Below, one piece after another: positions 38,006-52,200 of a stretch of 64,000 nucleotides of DNA. This DNA comes from Sympetrum striolatum (lineage: Eukaryota; Arthropoda; Insecta; Odonata; Libellulidae): assembly GCA_947579665.1 (NCBI GenBank), contig OX388343.1, positions 103,793,657 to 103,857,656 on the forward strand. The letters run 5' to 3'. Each line of letters opens with the position of its first letter. Within the stretch, counting starts at the first letter, position 1. The translations under genes and the position numbers were made by a program. The notes beneath the pieces are model-generated. The model ran no database searches and was not told the DNA's origin. It was given only the letters and a program-made list of their open reading frames with translations.

Positions 38006-40149
38006 ATGGATGCTTTTGCTGACCCATTACGCATCCTTAATACTCTTAATATCATTCTTCAAATGTGGTGGACGTGCGTCGTTTAAGAGTTTGTTTGACG
38101 ATGAAGGAGACGCAAATAGGCGATTCCATTGATTCAATCCCTCCTTATCACATTTCCACGTCTTCCGTGACTATAGTCTAGAAAGAAATGAGGTTTAAGG
38201 TGCTTTCTCTTAATACTCGCTCTTGTTTCATCAATGAATCATTCTTGATTTAAGAATGATGGATTATCCCTTGATCACTGGAATGCGAAATTAGTTCGAA
38301 TACTGATGTGATATATTTTTTCACATTTTCATTTTTTTTAATATAGTAATGTTATATCTTTTAAATTTTGTATTTATAAATTTCAGGACTAATAGAAATT
38401 GTGCCTATATCCTCATGATTATGTTGTTCAACAACAATATAGCACTACTGCATATATTTATATTGATATCATTAATTACTGAATAAATTACTCCTATGTA
38501 AATTAACTACATATTTACTCCCTGGTACGTTGCAGGATCCTTGTAATTAAGTTCGTGTTCGGAAATATATTCAATATTTTCTCTTTATTACGAACAGAGC
38601 AGTGATACATAGTATAAAAATCTCAGAATTTGATTATATCTTAAACGTAAGGCCTGATTGGAATAGATATATAAGTAGATATTAGATGACACTATGAAAT
38701 GTGATTTAAGGTAGTGTATTCGTAGAAACTAATGGAATCATAGCAGTCTTCATAGGCGTAATAAAAGCGTGTTCACCGAATGGATAAGTATATTATGCAA
38801 AGTTGCCTCAAAACCTTTTGTAGCATTTCCTTTAGCGGTCGTATGTCATAGAAGTAGGATATCGTTCCCATCCTACCAGAGAGAGGATTGGAATGTATCA
38901 CGAGAGAGCGAGGAGTGGGATGAAAGGAGAATATTTTCTTCGCGTCTATTTCCCCTTCCCTTTGACATAAAGGTGAAATCCAATAATCTCGAAGTACAAC
39001 TGTTTCTAGAAATGAAGGCCCTTAACGTTATTTTCGTCATGTTCGTGGAATTTGCATTTCTATTATGTAAAAGATACAATCCTATATTATTTATCAATGT
39101 AGTGTTCGAATTGTAAATTTCTTAAAACTAACTAACTTAATATTTTAGTAACCGAGGATTAAAATTTACCAAAATACAAAATATCATTTTAAGTTGAGAC
39201 TTTTGTCTTGAAATTCGATCACTACAATCGATCTTTAGGTTGCTTACTGCTGAAATTCATGAGAACATATCGTCATAACGGCGCTGAAGGATCAAGTCCT
39301 TCTGTTTCCTATTGACGCTATTGACATCGAATTGGGTTTCCTACCTTTATGTTGAGAAGCAGATGTAAAGGATAATGGAATAAGAAACCAAATGAAAATC
39401 TAGCAAAAACATCTGATATCCAGCTATAAGTCACTCCATGATACATTTAAGGAAACACATACATCAATGTAAATTCAAGCAAGTAACACACGTTCACTAT
39501 AATACTAGTTGAGATTCCTTTTTCTCAATTTTCTCTCAAATTCGTCGTGATTCTCATTCCAACTGAGCTTCCCTCTTTATTCGCTCCTTTTTTCTCACCT
39601 CCCCATTTCCTCGGGGGCCCCCACCGCCCGCCCCACTTACTCGTGCCCCACCTCAAAGACACTTTTTCCCTCATTTTCCACCCAACGTAATTCCCTCTCC
39701 TTGTCTCTCCTTACCTTCAGCCGCTTCATTCTTTGGTGGAAAACGAATCCCCGTTTTAATTTTTCTCCCCCTTAAGATCTCTCCATCCAAGCATCTCGCC
39801 CTGTCTTATCCTATTATCCGCTAGAGCGGGCCTGGAAGATATTTTGGTCCATGGGTTATACGGTCGCCGTATAATGGATGCTAATGAGAAATAATTTCGC
39901 AGCGCTTTAGATGTAAGAGGCCTTTCAAAGTTGTCGGAAGCCTCCTTTATCATTCATTCTGATTTGAATTGTAATTTTTACGAGGCAATATATTTTTATG
40001 CTTTTCTATTTAGCGACAGGCAAATAAATCTTAATATATTCATAATTTAAAGATTTTGCAAAAGTCTCTTTATTTCTTCCGTCTCCTTAAGATATCCTTG
40101 ACTTACTTTTGAAAGAGGATATTGATTTTTCTTTATTTCATCGTAATCA
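38006..40149. other. AT-rich sequence with one C/T tract, no gene seen
   Basis: A hairpin ATCATTCTT-GATTT-AAGAATGAT lies at about 38238-38260. About 39580-39790 is C/T-rich with C runs. A 115-codon frame at 38769-39116 has no recognisable domain and is partly open on the other strand. Confidence 0.4.
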
Positions 40150-40267
40150 GTTACCAACAAACGAAGAAAGAATTATTACTTCTTCTACAGATAATTTATT
40201 AAAACCGATCGCTTTCAATAAATTATCTTTAAAAGAAGTAATATTTCTTTTCTTATTTGTTGTTAAC
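40150..40267. repeat. Long inverted repeat, 51-nt arms and 16-nt loop
   Basis: The left arm (40150-40200) and the right arm (40217-40267) are reverse complements at 43 of 51 positions with no gaps. The longest exact blocks are TATTACTTCTT and AGATAATTTATT. The loop is AAAACCGATCGCTTTC. The AT-rich stem would form a single hairpin of 118 nt in RNA or extruded DNA. No target duplication or TA flank was found, so it is not called a MITE. A 102-codon frame (40109-40417) runs through it and is probably meaningless. A hairpin of this size could also be a small-RNA precursor; nothing here proves transcription. Confidence 0.85.
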
Positions 40268-43200
40268 ATGGAATTTACAACATCAAGACAACATCGGTTG
40301 AATATATGTAATCAATTATTTATTTTGTTTATGGAGAGTCTCAATGTTACGCCTTTTTTGAGCAATAACCCTGTTAAAATTAGTTTATGTACTACTTTGT
40401 TTGCCTTTTTAGAATAAAACATTCATTTAGTATTTTGCAGTACTTAGCGTCTCCCATTAGGTAGCAACTTATTTTTTTACTGGAAATCCGAAAATACTAA
40501 ATTTTATGAAAGGAATAAGATTTCTTGCTTTCAAATAGGGATTTTCCAATATCCTTATGTTTCTTCCAAACCTCCGTCCGCAGAATTCCCTTTGTATTAA
40601 CTTATTGACCAAACATTCCTGTCATATGATTATTCCTTTGAAGCATTTATGTTTGATTATTAAACCCAAAGAACTTTCCATTTCTCATCATCAACGGCGT
40701 TTCTTCCATCCTGCAAATATCTATTCAACCTTACTTTGTAATTTTCATCCAAAAAAATCCAAATTTCCGTACTATTGGGTTCTTGAGATAAAATTATTAA
40801 TGGAAGTACTGCGTTTTCTATCCTAATTCTACAGACATTAAAGCATTTATTTGTTAAAGTTAGTAAATAAGCTAATAGTGCATCTATTATTTTTTATCTT
40901 TATTACCTATCCATTTGAATATTAAACTTGTCATTAAAGTCCCTCACGCACGTATTCCATAATTCCTAAATACGATAATATATCGTATAATGTTCTTCCT
41001 GGGATTTATTTCATTCCGAGGGGATGACGATTCCGCCTCTCTGCGACTTTCCATAAGGGGTTTATGGTTATAGAATACTTCCAGTCAAGAATTTAGTTCA
41101 CTCCCTGACGAAAAGCTTCATTTGCCGAGCAGAAATAAAGGAATTATTCCGGAGATCGGATTTGGAACGAGCAGAGATTCCAACGAGCGAGGGAATGAGA
41201 TTCTCCCTCTTATCTAATTGGAGACTAGGAAAGGGCCCTTTTTAAGGCGTTAGGTGATCCCGAACCGCCTCTTTATTTTTCCTCCGAAGGAGCGATAAAA
41301 ATTGCTATCGTTGGGGATAGGAGGATTACATCCACAGAATTTTTCCTCGGATTAAAAATAAAAAGAGAGAAGATTCCAATCTGCGCGGCTCTCTTTCCCC
41401 ATTTCGCAATCGCTTACGCCCTTCATCTCATTCCCCTCCGTTTTGCACTAATCCCTCGGAGCCCTTAAAAAAGTTTCCTCATTGACGAGGACATCTTCTT
41501 CGAGTTGTCGCCGTGAGTAGCACACTCCCTTCCCGGCCCTAATAAGTTCTATCCGAGGAAATACGTTAATAGGGAAGCAAAGGGAGCGAGAAAAAAACGA
41601 GAAAGTGTAATTTGCTCGTCTTTGGTTCTGAAGACGTCTCCCACCCACAACCTCAAAAACACGCTCGGCCCCCTTCTTCGCCACCGTCTTCATCTTTCTG
41701 GAAAATCCGCTCCTTTAGCCCCCTCCGCCCGCTCCATAAAGGAGCTCACGTCCGCTCTTTTTTCGCCAACCCTTTTCTCCTCGGCACCTCCCTCATTCTT
41801 TTGGTGCCATTATTTCGGGCCGTGGATCGGAAAGACCTCCACACCGGAGGCCATGGGATTGTGGTGAAAGAGAGGGAGCGGTCACTTCTTCCGCAGCGAA
41901 ATGAGGGGGTGAAGTGCTATTCCAATCTCCTAATGAAAAAGCCTATTTCCTTTTTTTGCGCCAGATGGAGAGCAAAGGGTGTTTTCTTCATTTCCCCGAG
42001 GAAATATAGTTGGTTAATGTAATCTATAGGGGATATTTGGTAGAATTATGACTCGATTCTCAACTACTTACTCCACAGCAATTCGAGTTTTTTCCATCGA
42101 AAGAGACTAATTATACTATGGAGTCTATTTTTCCTGCGCTGATTACTTTAGATTAAGGAATCGTACCAATTCTGAAAGGATATATTAAGAGTAGAAGTAG
42201 ATTGGGTCTAACAAAATAATAAATATTGTATAGTCGAATATTGTTTATAATGGAGCTGAGAGCAGTTCCTTAGGTTACGTAATTCATTCATTATTCAAAT
42301 TTTCTTAAGTTTTAAGTTTGCCCGTCCTTCTCACGATTCTAATGGAAGAGAGACTTAAAATTGTGATGATAGAAGAAAGGCACTACGTTTTCGGATGAAA
42401 AGAACAATTTCCAAAAGTTGCTCTAAGAGGATAATTAACATTTCAGCCAATTGTCGTAAAAAATATCAAGTCCTAGTATTTAGAAAATGAATTTTAAATC
42501 ATGTAATCATCTTCTCGAATTACTGGTTTTATTAATTTCCTTCCCACTCATTCCTTTAGTTATTTCATGTACAAAGGAATTTGCCTCGCCTCTTTATACA
42601 CGCTCTACTCGATCAGGATAGCGTATTTTACAAAGTCGTTTAGAAGCTAGAACGCCGTATCATCTTTTCCTCTTAATTTTCTTGCGGTTGTGAGCAATTG
42701 AAAAATTGCCGCTTAAAAGGACCTCTTTATGGACCGTTACATTAGGGCCATAAAATGTCTGCGTCGCTCGTGATGAGGCTTTTCTTGAAGAAGGGAAATG
42801 ATCATCACTTTGAGGCAGCTGAGAAGTTTAACTTACCAATTTATCCATTACGTTTCCTCTGATCGCTCCAATTTCCCATTCACATCCACATTCACCTGCA
42901 GATCCACACTTCACCATAATTCGCCATTTTGACACTTCTATGTATTTTGAACCTCAAAATGTTTCTTCTTAGATATTGTATAGGTCATCACCTGTTCAAA
43001 AGATCCAGGCAAAGAGGAGTTTTTAATTGGGCTAAATTAAGAGTTAGTTCCGACAAATTACAATCCGATTTGTTTTGAGTTGTGCTTAAATTGGATGTTA
43101 TAATTATCATGATTAGAGTGTGAGTCATCTTTTGATTAACGAGCTTCTGCTGATACTACATTTTCATGACTCAGAAGAAAGGCAGCCAAACTCCTAAAAA

Positions 43201-46200
43201 TACTCCAAATGATGCGAATGTTACATATAAACCTTTACCAAATACTTTCCTGCAGTACGTTGTCATTCCTGCGAGTTCAACTTATAAGAGAGAAAAATAG
43301 AGGTTGCAGGAAAATTTTCCAGAAATGGAAATGTCTCCAGTGTTTCCATTCTTGAACAGAAAACTGTAATTGTGATATTAATATTAATTTAACCCTTGAC
43401 TTTGAAGGATTTGAGAAAATTACTCGAAATACACAGAAAACTGTGACGTACTTCGAATCAGTGGAGATTTTCATATTTATAATCATGATAAATGCAAAAT
43501 TTTGGAAATTTCTTTTGAGAACCTTTGCGGGGAAAGTGAATCAGGTGAAGCTAACAAAATTGAATCGAGGTCGAAATCTCATAATATTCAAAAATCTTTG
43601 GACAAGAGCTTTCTTCTTTTGTGTAAACTTGCATCGTTATCATCTGGACAATAACTCCTTAGATACGCGGCTGTGCTCGGGTGGCGAATCTATTCGCGAA
43701 ATCACAGGCCTCTGCGTTCACTCGACTTCGGATGAGGAAAGTGTTAATAAAATTGAGAAACTCTCGCAAGGGAGGAAACGGGAGAATATAATTATTACCG
43801 TGCTTTTGAAACCGTCTCTCACTCAACCTAAATCCAGCGTCTCTTTGTTGGGCCCGAAACGATGCCATCGCGAAGCACGCAAACGAAGAGACAAAGGGGC
43901 CCTCGCGTCCTCATTTGGGCCTTCTCGCCCCTTTGACTCTCCCTGGTCCGTCGTCCTTTCAGCAGCGACCTTGGCCAAAGGGGAAGGAAACAGAATGTCC
44001 ATTGTGCGCTTCGTGGATACATCCAGATATATACATCCAGCCGTCCAAAACGCGTACCGTTGCGAATAAGGGGTGAAAGCCCCGTGGATTGAAATAAGTT
44101 TTCACGCCTGCACGTGGACGTTTTCACCGGGTCAGGAGAGGTAAAATAAAGTGTACAGGTTGGGGATTTCGAATGCGAAACCATGGGGATCTGCATTACT
44201 TTTGGTTGAGGAACGAGGTGGGATTGTGAGGGCTCGTCATTTTATTACCGGAGTAGTTTCGTCAGTTATAAACAAAATGCGACACAGAGGAAGGCACACG
44301 TTGCCAGCAGTATGGAGCCATTGAGGCAAAGCAGATTCTCATCAGAAACTGGATAATGAATATTGAAAGAACTCAGGGATTGTATTTCCGAAAGAGTTCG
44401 CTCTAAAAAATACTGATTAAAAAAAGAATCATTTCTCGTGAAGAACTCGAGAGAATTTCGCAAATTTTGGGCCCGGAAGAGTGATGCACAACGCATATAC
44501 TCACTGGGCCGCATCGTAGATGAATAGCTTATAGATGTTGCGTTTAGTTTCAGAATAAAACTCGGTATATTTAGGAGCATTAATTTTGAAAAATTATAAG
44601 GTATTAATGATGTGCATGATGAATCCAATTTCGGTGAATAATATTGTGAATAACATTTGTTAAAATCTTTTCTAATAGAATCGTTGCAATGTGGATCGTT
44701 TATTGGTACATATTTAAAGGATTTAAAAAATTATGTCGCATTTCTAGGCAAGTGCTTATTTTTCATACTTCTTATGATTCATAAAAATGTTAACGCTGCA
44801 CGTAAGTTAAAAAAAGTCTTCTCATTTTGATTAATGCGCAGTATACCTAACAAGGTTTATTTGAGGACTTAACACAGTTATCTTACCGTCAATTTCGATC
44901 TATAAAAGAATGTTTATTTTCAGATATATGCAGACGGTTTTCATTCTAACCTAAATCGAAGGAAAATTTTACGTTGCATGGTGATGTAACTATTAGTAAC
45001 GTAACGTTAAGTGACAATAGTAAATATATAAACAACTCTAACAGACGGTAGTTCGTTCTTGGTTAACTGAGACGGAAATTTGAACTGATTTGGCTTCTTT
45101 TTCAAATTATTTGATGTAAAAAATCTAAAAATGGAAAATATATGGAGCAGAAATATAAAGTCTATGGTGATTGAAAAATAAAATCGAGAGACATATTTTG
45201 GTGTGCCGGTGAAATCTACTGCAGGTTCCGAAGTTACTTTCATATATTTTGAATAAGAAATTCTGGCTCACTATCCCAAAGAAGCATATGTATCCGTTTG
45301 AGTGCAGTTTTTATTACCTTTACATTATCCCAGCCGAACGAATCCATGAATGCACTATACACGAGTTTCACACCTTACACGCTGCAGACTTCTTTTCCCA
45401 AATACGTTAACTCGATTTTATTTATTTCTTATTCAACATTGCGCAGTGTTACGATACATCTACAACCCTTCAATCAAATTCTATTCACATCTTCTTTCAC
45501 AAAATGATCTTTATTACAATTTATTTCCAAATGCGACGAGAAGCAGTCCTCCATGCATGGTCTTCGTTTCCGGTGTACGTGTCGAGCATGCGGCTACTTC
45601 AATCTCCAAAACACATTTTGGTGCACAATAAACATGAAGTACCGAATAAAATGAGAAGAGAGATGGGATGAAAATGATTGTTTAAGTTGTGGCAAATATT
45701 CTCCCCGATTTGAAATGTCTGTCTGAATGTAGAGAGGGGCAATATTCATAAATATTGCAAATGAAACGGCTCGTGTGGATTTGACACCCTACTGAATTGC
45801 GTCTGTCGTGTTCATCTCGCCGATTTCACACCTTCTTTCCTGTAGAATTTGCCTCCGTGTTCGCTTATCACTGCGTATTTTTGTTTGGAGGCATTGAAAG
45901 CTGGGAATTTCATGGCTCGCTGAGAAAATTCTCTCGTCGAAAGCTCAGAAGAATTGATTCATAGATTTCCTGTTATCTGCAGGTTTTACGTTCTAATAAT
46001 CTTCTGAATTACCACCGAAATGCTTCGTAAAATTATCATTTAAGATCCCGTTTCGTCTATTCCAACGGCATCGAAATGTTTATTTGAAACTAAATTCTCT
46101 CGGAGTAAGAAATCCCTTCGTTAATTTACAAAAGCAGAGGTCTCGTTGGTGAATAAATTTCCATTTCAGCGAAAGAATGGAGAACGAAAATATCCAATTC

Positions 46201-47200
46201 GAGTTTGAATTACAGAATCCGATTTGATTGAAACTTTATCAATTGAATACTTAATAAAATTGTTTCGGTTGAAAGCATTTTCATTAAAGTTTATTCATTC
46301 CCAATTCCGGCAGCTATAAATATTAATTCGTTGATTGAAGCTCGCCCTAGTATTCTCGATTTTTGTTTTGCGCGAGTATTCAAATGACTCGATAAATTAT
46401 TCGCATACTTTCATATTGACGAGATTCTCCACATTAACAGTTGGTGCCGATGGTCTCTTCGATACGGAGAAATTCGTTTCCTTTTCTTAAATTATGCTTC
46501 GATAATTTAATGACAATTCATCGTAGGAACTTGCAATATAGAAGGACGGAATATAAAGCAAATTGATATAACTTCGGCAGGGTTTTGAATTACTTTCCGG
46601 GAAAGTTATAGAGCATATGATAGAAACGAGAATATTAATGCAACTTTTGTCGGGCTGAATATTTTTTCATCTGTGTATCCATCCGTAAATTAATTGCGAG
46701 CGATGACACCCTATTTTGCTTCTCGCAGTCACACGGATATTTTTTCAAACGATACTTGTGCAAAGTTATCGATCGACTGCCCGTTCTACTTGAAATATAA
46801 CGTATTTTACTTTAAAAGCGAATATTTTAGAAACCTTGCAATTTCATAAGGATCTATTTCTCTATGCCATGTATGTTCTTGGTAGTAGTGTACTTAGTAG
46901 TTTCCTTAGTAGTACTAGTAGTGGTGTACTTTGTAGCGTACTCTAGGTGTACCAAATGTACTTCACTTTACTTCGCTGATATATGTCAACTGATACGTAA
47001 ACTGTATAGGTTTATATATTACTGGAATAGCATTCTTTTCGTGATGCTTCCCTCGTTCATTTCTTTCATCGATTAGATACAGACGTATTATTTTTAGGGC
47101 ATAAGTCTAATTTTGGCCAATGCTTCTTTCGCACGGTCTTTCTAACATCGAGAGATTCCATCACGTGGAGGAACGTCGCGAAGCGATTAAAAAATCACGG
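40268..47200. other. Mostly AT-rich sequence, no gene supported
   Basis: The longest open frame in the window (43443-44069, 208 codons, +) lies here. It changes composition midway, and residues from G-starting codons are only about a quarter, which is low for a protein. The minus strand is also open over much of it (43659-43868, 43828-44196). I recognise nothing in it. C/T-rich patches occur at about 41400-41450 and 41640-41800. A 136-codon frame at 41612-42022 lies in the latter. A run of TAGTA-type words lies at 46880-46940. Confidence 0.4.
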
Positions 47201-47960
47201 AGTCGGTGGAGTTGTTTTCCTCCCCAGAGCAGCCGATAGCGAAGATAACGGTCCAATGGTCCCACATTTTGTCTCCCGAGTTCATTTGCTCCCCGCTGCC
47301 CATTCCGGAAGTGTTTTGTTTTCTGGAAAAAAAGAGAGGGCGCAAAGCGTTTTTCTCTCTCTTGCTAGCCGTTCGCTGGCGAGAGGGGGAGAAGGAGCGA
47401 TGCTAGCGCCAAAGGCGTCGAGAGCGGGTGCTAGACGCACTAATAAAGCGTCACCTCCATCGCGAACGCCGCCCAGCAAATCATTGGAGAGGTACAAAAA
47501 GCGGGAGAAATGCAGTCGGGGGAAGGAATTTTTTCCCCGCCACTCAAAATACTAAGCAGTCACTTTTGCATCCGATATCCATTGCCTCATCCCCTCCGAT
47601 GTCCCTTCCGAGACCCCTTCGGCATGCGCAGTCATATGTCTTTATATCTTTTTTTATCCTCCCCCTCCTCCCAATCTTAATCCCCAATCGGCCTCTACGT
47701 ACACAAGTGAAGCCCCCCTCGCGTATTCCTGGCGGGAATTAATTCGTGGCAGCGAAGGAGAGCTGTTTCGGAGATGCTTGAAAGGTGTCGGCTTTTTTTT
47801 CTCCGGCGCCGTCTCATGCAAATAAATATGCTAATGGACGGCTTGCTAAATAGCTGCTTACGCGGAGATGGGACCGCTCCCTGAATCCTGATTATTTTCT
47901 CGCTTTGAAGGGGCGGAATGGGAAGCGTAAAGAGGAACAACTTCGCTCGCGATCATGTTT
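47201..47960. other. GC-richer block with two POU-octamer-like words
   Basis: Several overlapping open frames on both strands lie in 47206-47742 and cancel each other as gene evidence. In 47760-47960 ATGCAAAT (47816-47823) and ATGCTAAT (47828-47835) lie 12 bp apart in a stretch with homeodomain-like AT cores. A regulatory element is possible, but this rests on short words only. Confidence 0.25.
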
Positions 47961-49167
47961 TTAATGCGTAATTATTCGAAATAACATTGGGAGATTCGGC
48001 ACTGAAATAGTATCGTCTCTCACAATCAAACAATCCTAGCTAAATAGCTGGACTTGTATCATGATTCATTTATAAATTATCGAATATTGATTAAGATGGT
48101 TAGTGAGAAAAGGTTGGTGCGATTGAAGGTGCAGTTTATTAAACTGATGTGTACAATAAATAGAATACTAGAATCCAAGCGGTGGAGTTAAGAGCTAAGG
48201 GACAGCCGTTGGGTGCAAATGTGTACGTTTCGAAGAATGGTGAAGATGGTTGCCATAAGAATTCAGTGTAGAAGAGATAGTGATCAATAGAATGTTTTTA
48301 AGGAACATTCGAATGGAAAATGGTTTCTTCTAAACTAAGACTTAGGATACAATGAAGATAGGACTATAGATAAGAATTTTAAATAAGAAACAATCGTAAA
48401 ATCTAATTAGACCGAAGGAATAATGATAATCAAATGAAAATATAGGAAGAAATATCTATTTCCTGCGCTCTTTATAATCTTCAAAAAAGCAATTACTCCT
48501 CACCTCAAACTTTGCGCAGCATAACATACGATTATACATGTAAGGTTTAATTCGAATGGTTTATGGAAATAGGTACAGAAAATACATTACAAGTAAAGTA
48601 AATGGTTTATTTCAGATTTGGAAATGTAATATTAAATGCACCGTAAATTCATGCACGTATTTGCGTAATATTATGAGAATATTGAATCGCAAGATTATGC
48701 AAGGAAACAAAATACTTTGTGGCACATGTGAGTCTCATGAGGATCCCTTGAATAATATGTAAATTTAAAATATGCATATTCTTCGAGGAAAAATTAAACA
48801 ACAGTTACTTTTTTGATATCGTGAAATTGATATTTGGCATAAGTATAATACGACATGAAGAACCCGCATAGTGGTTGAGACGGTTAAAGTTGCTTTTTCT
48901 AGTCTCAATCGATGATTTATTGAGGATTCATTATTTCTCTGATATACTCATGCCATTCCTCACAAATAAATTTACAGTAATTTCTGTGATCTGTGTACTG
49001 AATAGCAATCTTATACTACGTAATTCACTGTTGAGATTTCAGTGATATTTTGCCATTCCCTGAAAGATGCTTTCTGAATCACGTTGAGTGGACGTTTGAG
49101 GGTCTGCAAAACGTTTCTTAAGCAAAGATAAATTAGTGCTTCGGAATGCAACAGCGAATATCGCTCG
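47961..49167. other. AT-rich sequence, no gene seen
   Basis: No supported gene, repeat or RNA. Confidence 0.45.
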
Positions 49168-49245
49168 GGGATGGTGCACGGGTAAAGCGCTGCCACAGCA
49201 CCATGATCAAGAGGCGACACGAGTGCCATCCCGCGGCGTGAGAGA
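49168..49245 (+). mobile_element. tRNA-derived SINE head
   Basis: TGGTGCACGGG (49172-49182) fits the pol III A box with one mismatch and continues into TAAAGCGC, as in tRNA D-arms. GAGTGCCATCCC (49221-49232) differs at two positions from the B-box form GAGTTCGATCCC. The A-to-B spacing of about 50 nt is normal for a tRNA-derived promoter. The sequence does not fold into a full tRNA, so a SINE head is likelier than a tRNA gene. No clear tail or target duplication was found downstream. Confidence 0.55.
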
Positions 49246-52200
49246 GAAACATCTCCCCCACCGCCCACTCCCAAGTGAATAAATGCCACTCGTATTGCGT
49301 ACAATGAGATGGATTTCCAAAAGGAAGCTGGGGAAGGAGGGAAGGAGGCGGGCGAAGGCATGAAGAAATGTTTGAACGAATAATAGTAAGAGATATAATA
49401 TTGCTTAGAGAACCTGGTTTGGAAAGTTCGAGCATTGTGCTTGTTGTTACAAACTCCATAAGTTCATGCAGAAGTTCAAGTACGTTCAAGATAATTTTCC
49501 TCGGTGCCATTAAATGTTTGCATATGGATGTGTTGTGTACCGAGTGATGAGCCGAAAAAAAGCTCTTCCAGTGTATCATAATAGACAAAATTCATTTTGT
49601 TTTCTTCGGGATTAATCTTTCGTTTTATGCCATTATTTATTGAGACCTTTGAAGATAAAATTAATTTAATGCTTTACACTCCAATGCTTTTAATTAATTA
49701 TTCATAATATATTTTCAGTATCAGTATGCGTATGCAAAGTGTTGTTGTTGCACTTAGCACAAAACAAATTGCTACGTTATGTTTCAGTAAATATGATCAA
49801 CTAATTAGGAACCCGCTAAATTAAGTTCAAACAGAATTCATCACATCTTAATTAATATTTTGTAGACATCAGAGAATGGAATTTTATTTTATAGTGGGTC
49901 AGAGTTTTTGGTTCATGACTCGCGTCATATATTTAAAGGGTTTTTTAAATGACTATAATTTCTATAAATCTCTACTCCGATTGCAATAAAGTTTCTCTAC
50001 ATGCTTGTTTCAAATAATATCTTAACTGCCGCATTAGCCACTGATCAATTCATTTAGCGGTCATGAATATTATGAATGTATTCATATGCGCCTCGATATT
50101 TAAAAAGGAAAGTAAAATCAAATATCATATTTTTAAGAATACTAATGCCTTTTACCTAGTAAAGCAAATAGAGAGCTTATAAGTGCGATTACTTCAGCTA
50201 CAGTAAAGCTAGACAAGAATGAGCTAAATTAGGAGAAAATTTTATCATCACAGAAGTTGTTCATTCTTCGACGGATTTCATTCCGTGATTACATTTTTGC
50301 CACACGGATTCCGTTGATGCAGGACAGTCTCACAAAGTAAGCCCGACCTCGTCTGCGTTAATGATTTCATGCCTACTTCACGGTTAATTTAACTACAGAA
50401 TGAGTGGGAAATGTCACATTTTGTCCCATTGCCTCACAATGACACAACGGTACCATAAGAACTGGGATGATGGCCAGCTTTTCACGAGGAAACTTAAAAA
50501 AAATCATCCTCAAAAATGATGGGAATCCTGCCCGCCCTAACTGTTTTCAAAGGGAAATCCGTTGGTCTGTTACGGGAAAGACGAGGCGGTGGAAAACACA
50601 GCTCCCGTAGGAAACAAAACCGTTCGAAAAAGAAGGATCCTCGTGATTAGGAGCCTCCTGTTGAAGGAAAGAGATCTCTAATATATTTAGACGCTAACCT
50701 ATTATTCGAGGCGACTTCCGTCCAACCTTCGTTATTCCGATTCCTTGGCTACCCACACTCCCCCACTCCTTCCGGTCTACCATTACGTGGAGAAAAGGAG
50801 ACCACAATGCCGAGAAACGGGATAAGGGAAGAACGGGACTGAGGGAAAAATGGCATCCAGGAAGAGGGAATAAGAGCTCCTTCCTCCTTTTCTTCTGCCG
50901 TTTTTTATATTCCTCTGCATTCAAACGACGAGTTTGGCTTTGATATGCGCTCATACAGCGGAGGAGGGTAGGGAGTGCTTTTTTACCTTTTTTTAGGAAA
51001 AGAGTAGGTAAAGTGAGATGAAAGGCTCTATTTTGGGGTTCGATTGCGAGAAATATTGCGCGCGATCGAGAATGCTGATCGGTGCACCTCCTCAGATCTA
51101 ATTCCCATAGAATCGATTTAATAGAACTTATAATTATGTATGTAACGAGGCAAAAATTGCCCACTTTAGAACATGTGACACACGTAATAGGGAAATATAT
51201 AGAGGAAGGATAATTCTTGGCTCTCCACAGTTGGCTCTCAAATTCATTGCACACTGTCTTAAAAGTATTATTATATTTCTTATAGACTTATTATATAATT
51301 TGGCTGACGTTGTAGCGATAAGATTGAAATATTCTTCAAGATATCCATGACATAACTATTTTCAAATTTTGTACAGTCTTGAGTAAAGAACAGAGGGGAA
51401 CCAGCAATGACCATATACATCACGTTCTTACCATTTCAGACTTAAAGTCATAGAAGGCCGTCATTAGTTCAAACAGTAAGACATTTAATTCTGTAAAATA
51501 CAACTCTTGAGTCCATACCATTCTCAGGCATCATTCCATCGATTTATTTACTTTTACTGCCAATCAAATCCTCCATAAGTTTTATTTTACAGTAGTTTTT
51601 TTTATTTGTCGCTACTGTTTACATTTTCTTCTGAACCAAAACAATTGCAAGTTCAGTTTACATAAAGGTATAATACATAAAGTTATAAATGTTTCTTCTT
51701 CTCCTGAATGAACTCTCTTTTGCATAGGAGCATAGAATCTTCTGGTAAAGTATTTAAGACAAATTTGCCGGAATATTTTATAGATAATAAAAACTGATCA
51801 TTAAAAATATTCCGAGTAATTGGCTTATTCTCTTTAATTGCTTGGTTCATTTACTGAACAGACTCACTGAGGCTTAGGATATTTTTTCTCCGCACAAACA
51901 ATATTTATTTATAAGAATATTTTTCGCAAACTTCAAACAAAATAATTTTAGCTCGATTCAAATCGGCTTTTTCATCGTTAAAGTGAAGCATGATGAATCA
52001 ATTTGACCGAATTCCTAGCTATTCATTTTCTGTACTTTTCTAATTAGGATTCTATGTCGTCTTGGAGATTCTTGTTATTGACAAATCCGGCAATACTTAA
52101 AAAAATGCAGTTATGAAATTATTGATTAAAAAGGAAGTATTATGCGTATTATGTATGTGATTCGTTTCAATATATTTTGGCAGCAAGGCTTCAAGGATTC

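Noticed and set aside
43443..44069. Longest open frame, 208 codons on the plus strand, as a possible gene
   Set aside because: Composition changes midway, the proportion of residues from G-starting codons is low (about a quarter), the minus strand is also open, and no domain is recognised.
49133..49588. 151-codon minus-strand frame
   Set aside because: It runs antisense through the tRNA-like SINE head, so it is best explained by the repeat.
50694..51254. 186-codon minus-strand frame
   Set aside because: Only about 19 percent of residues come from G-starting codons. It overlaps a purine-rich stretch and resembles no known protein.
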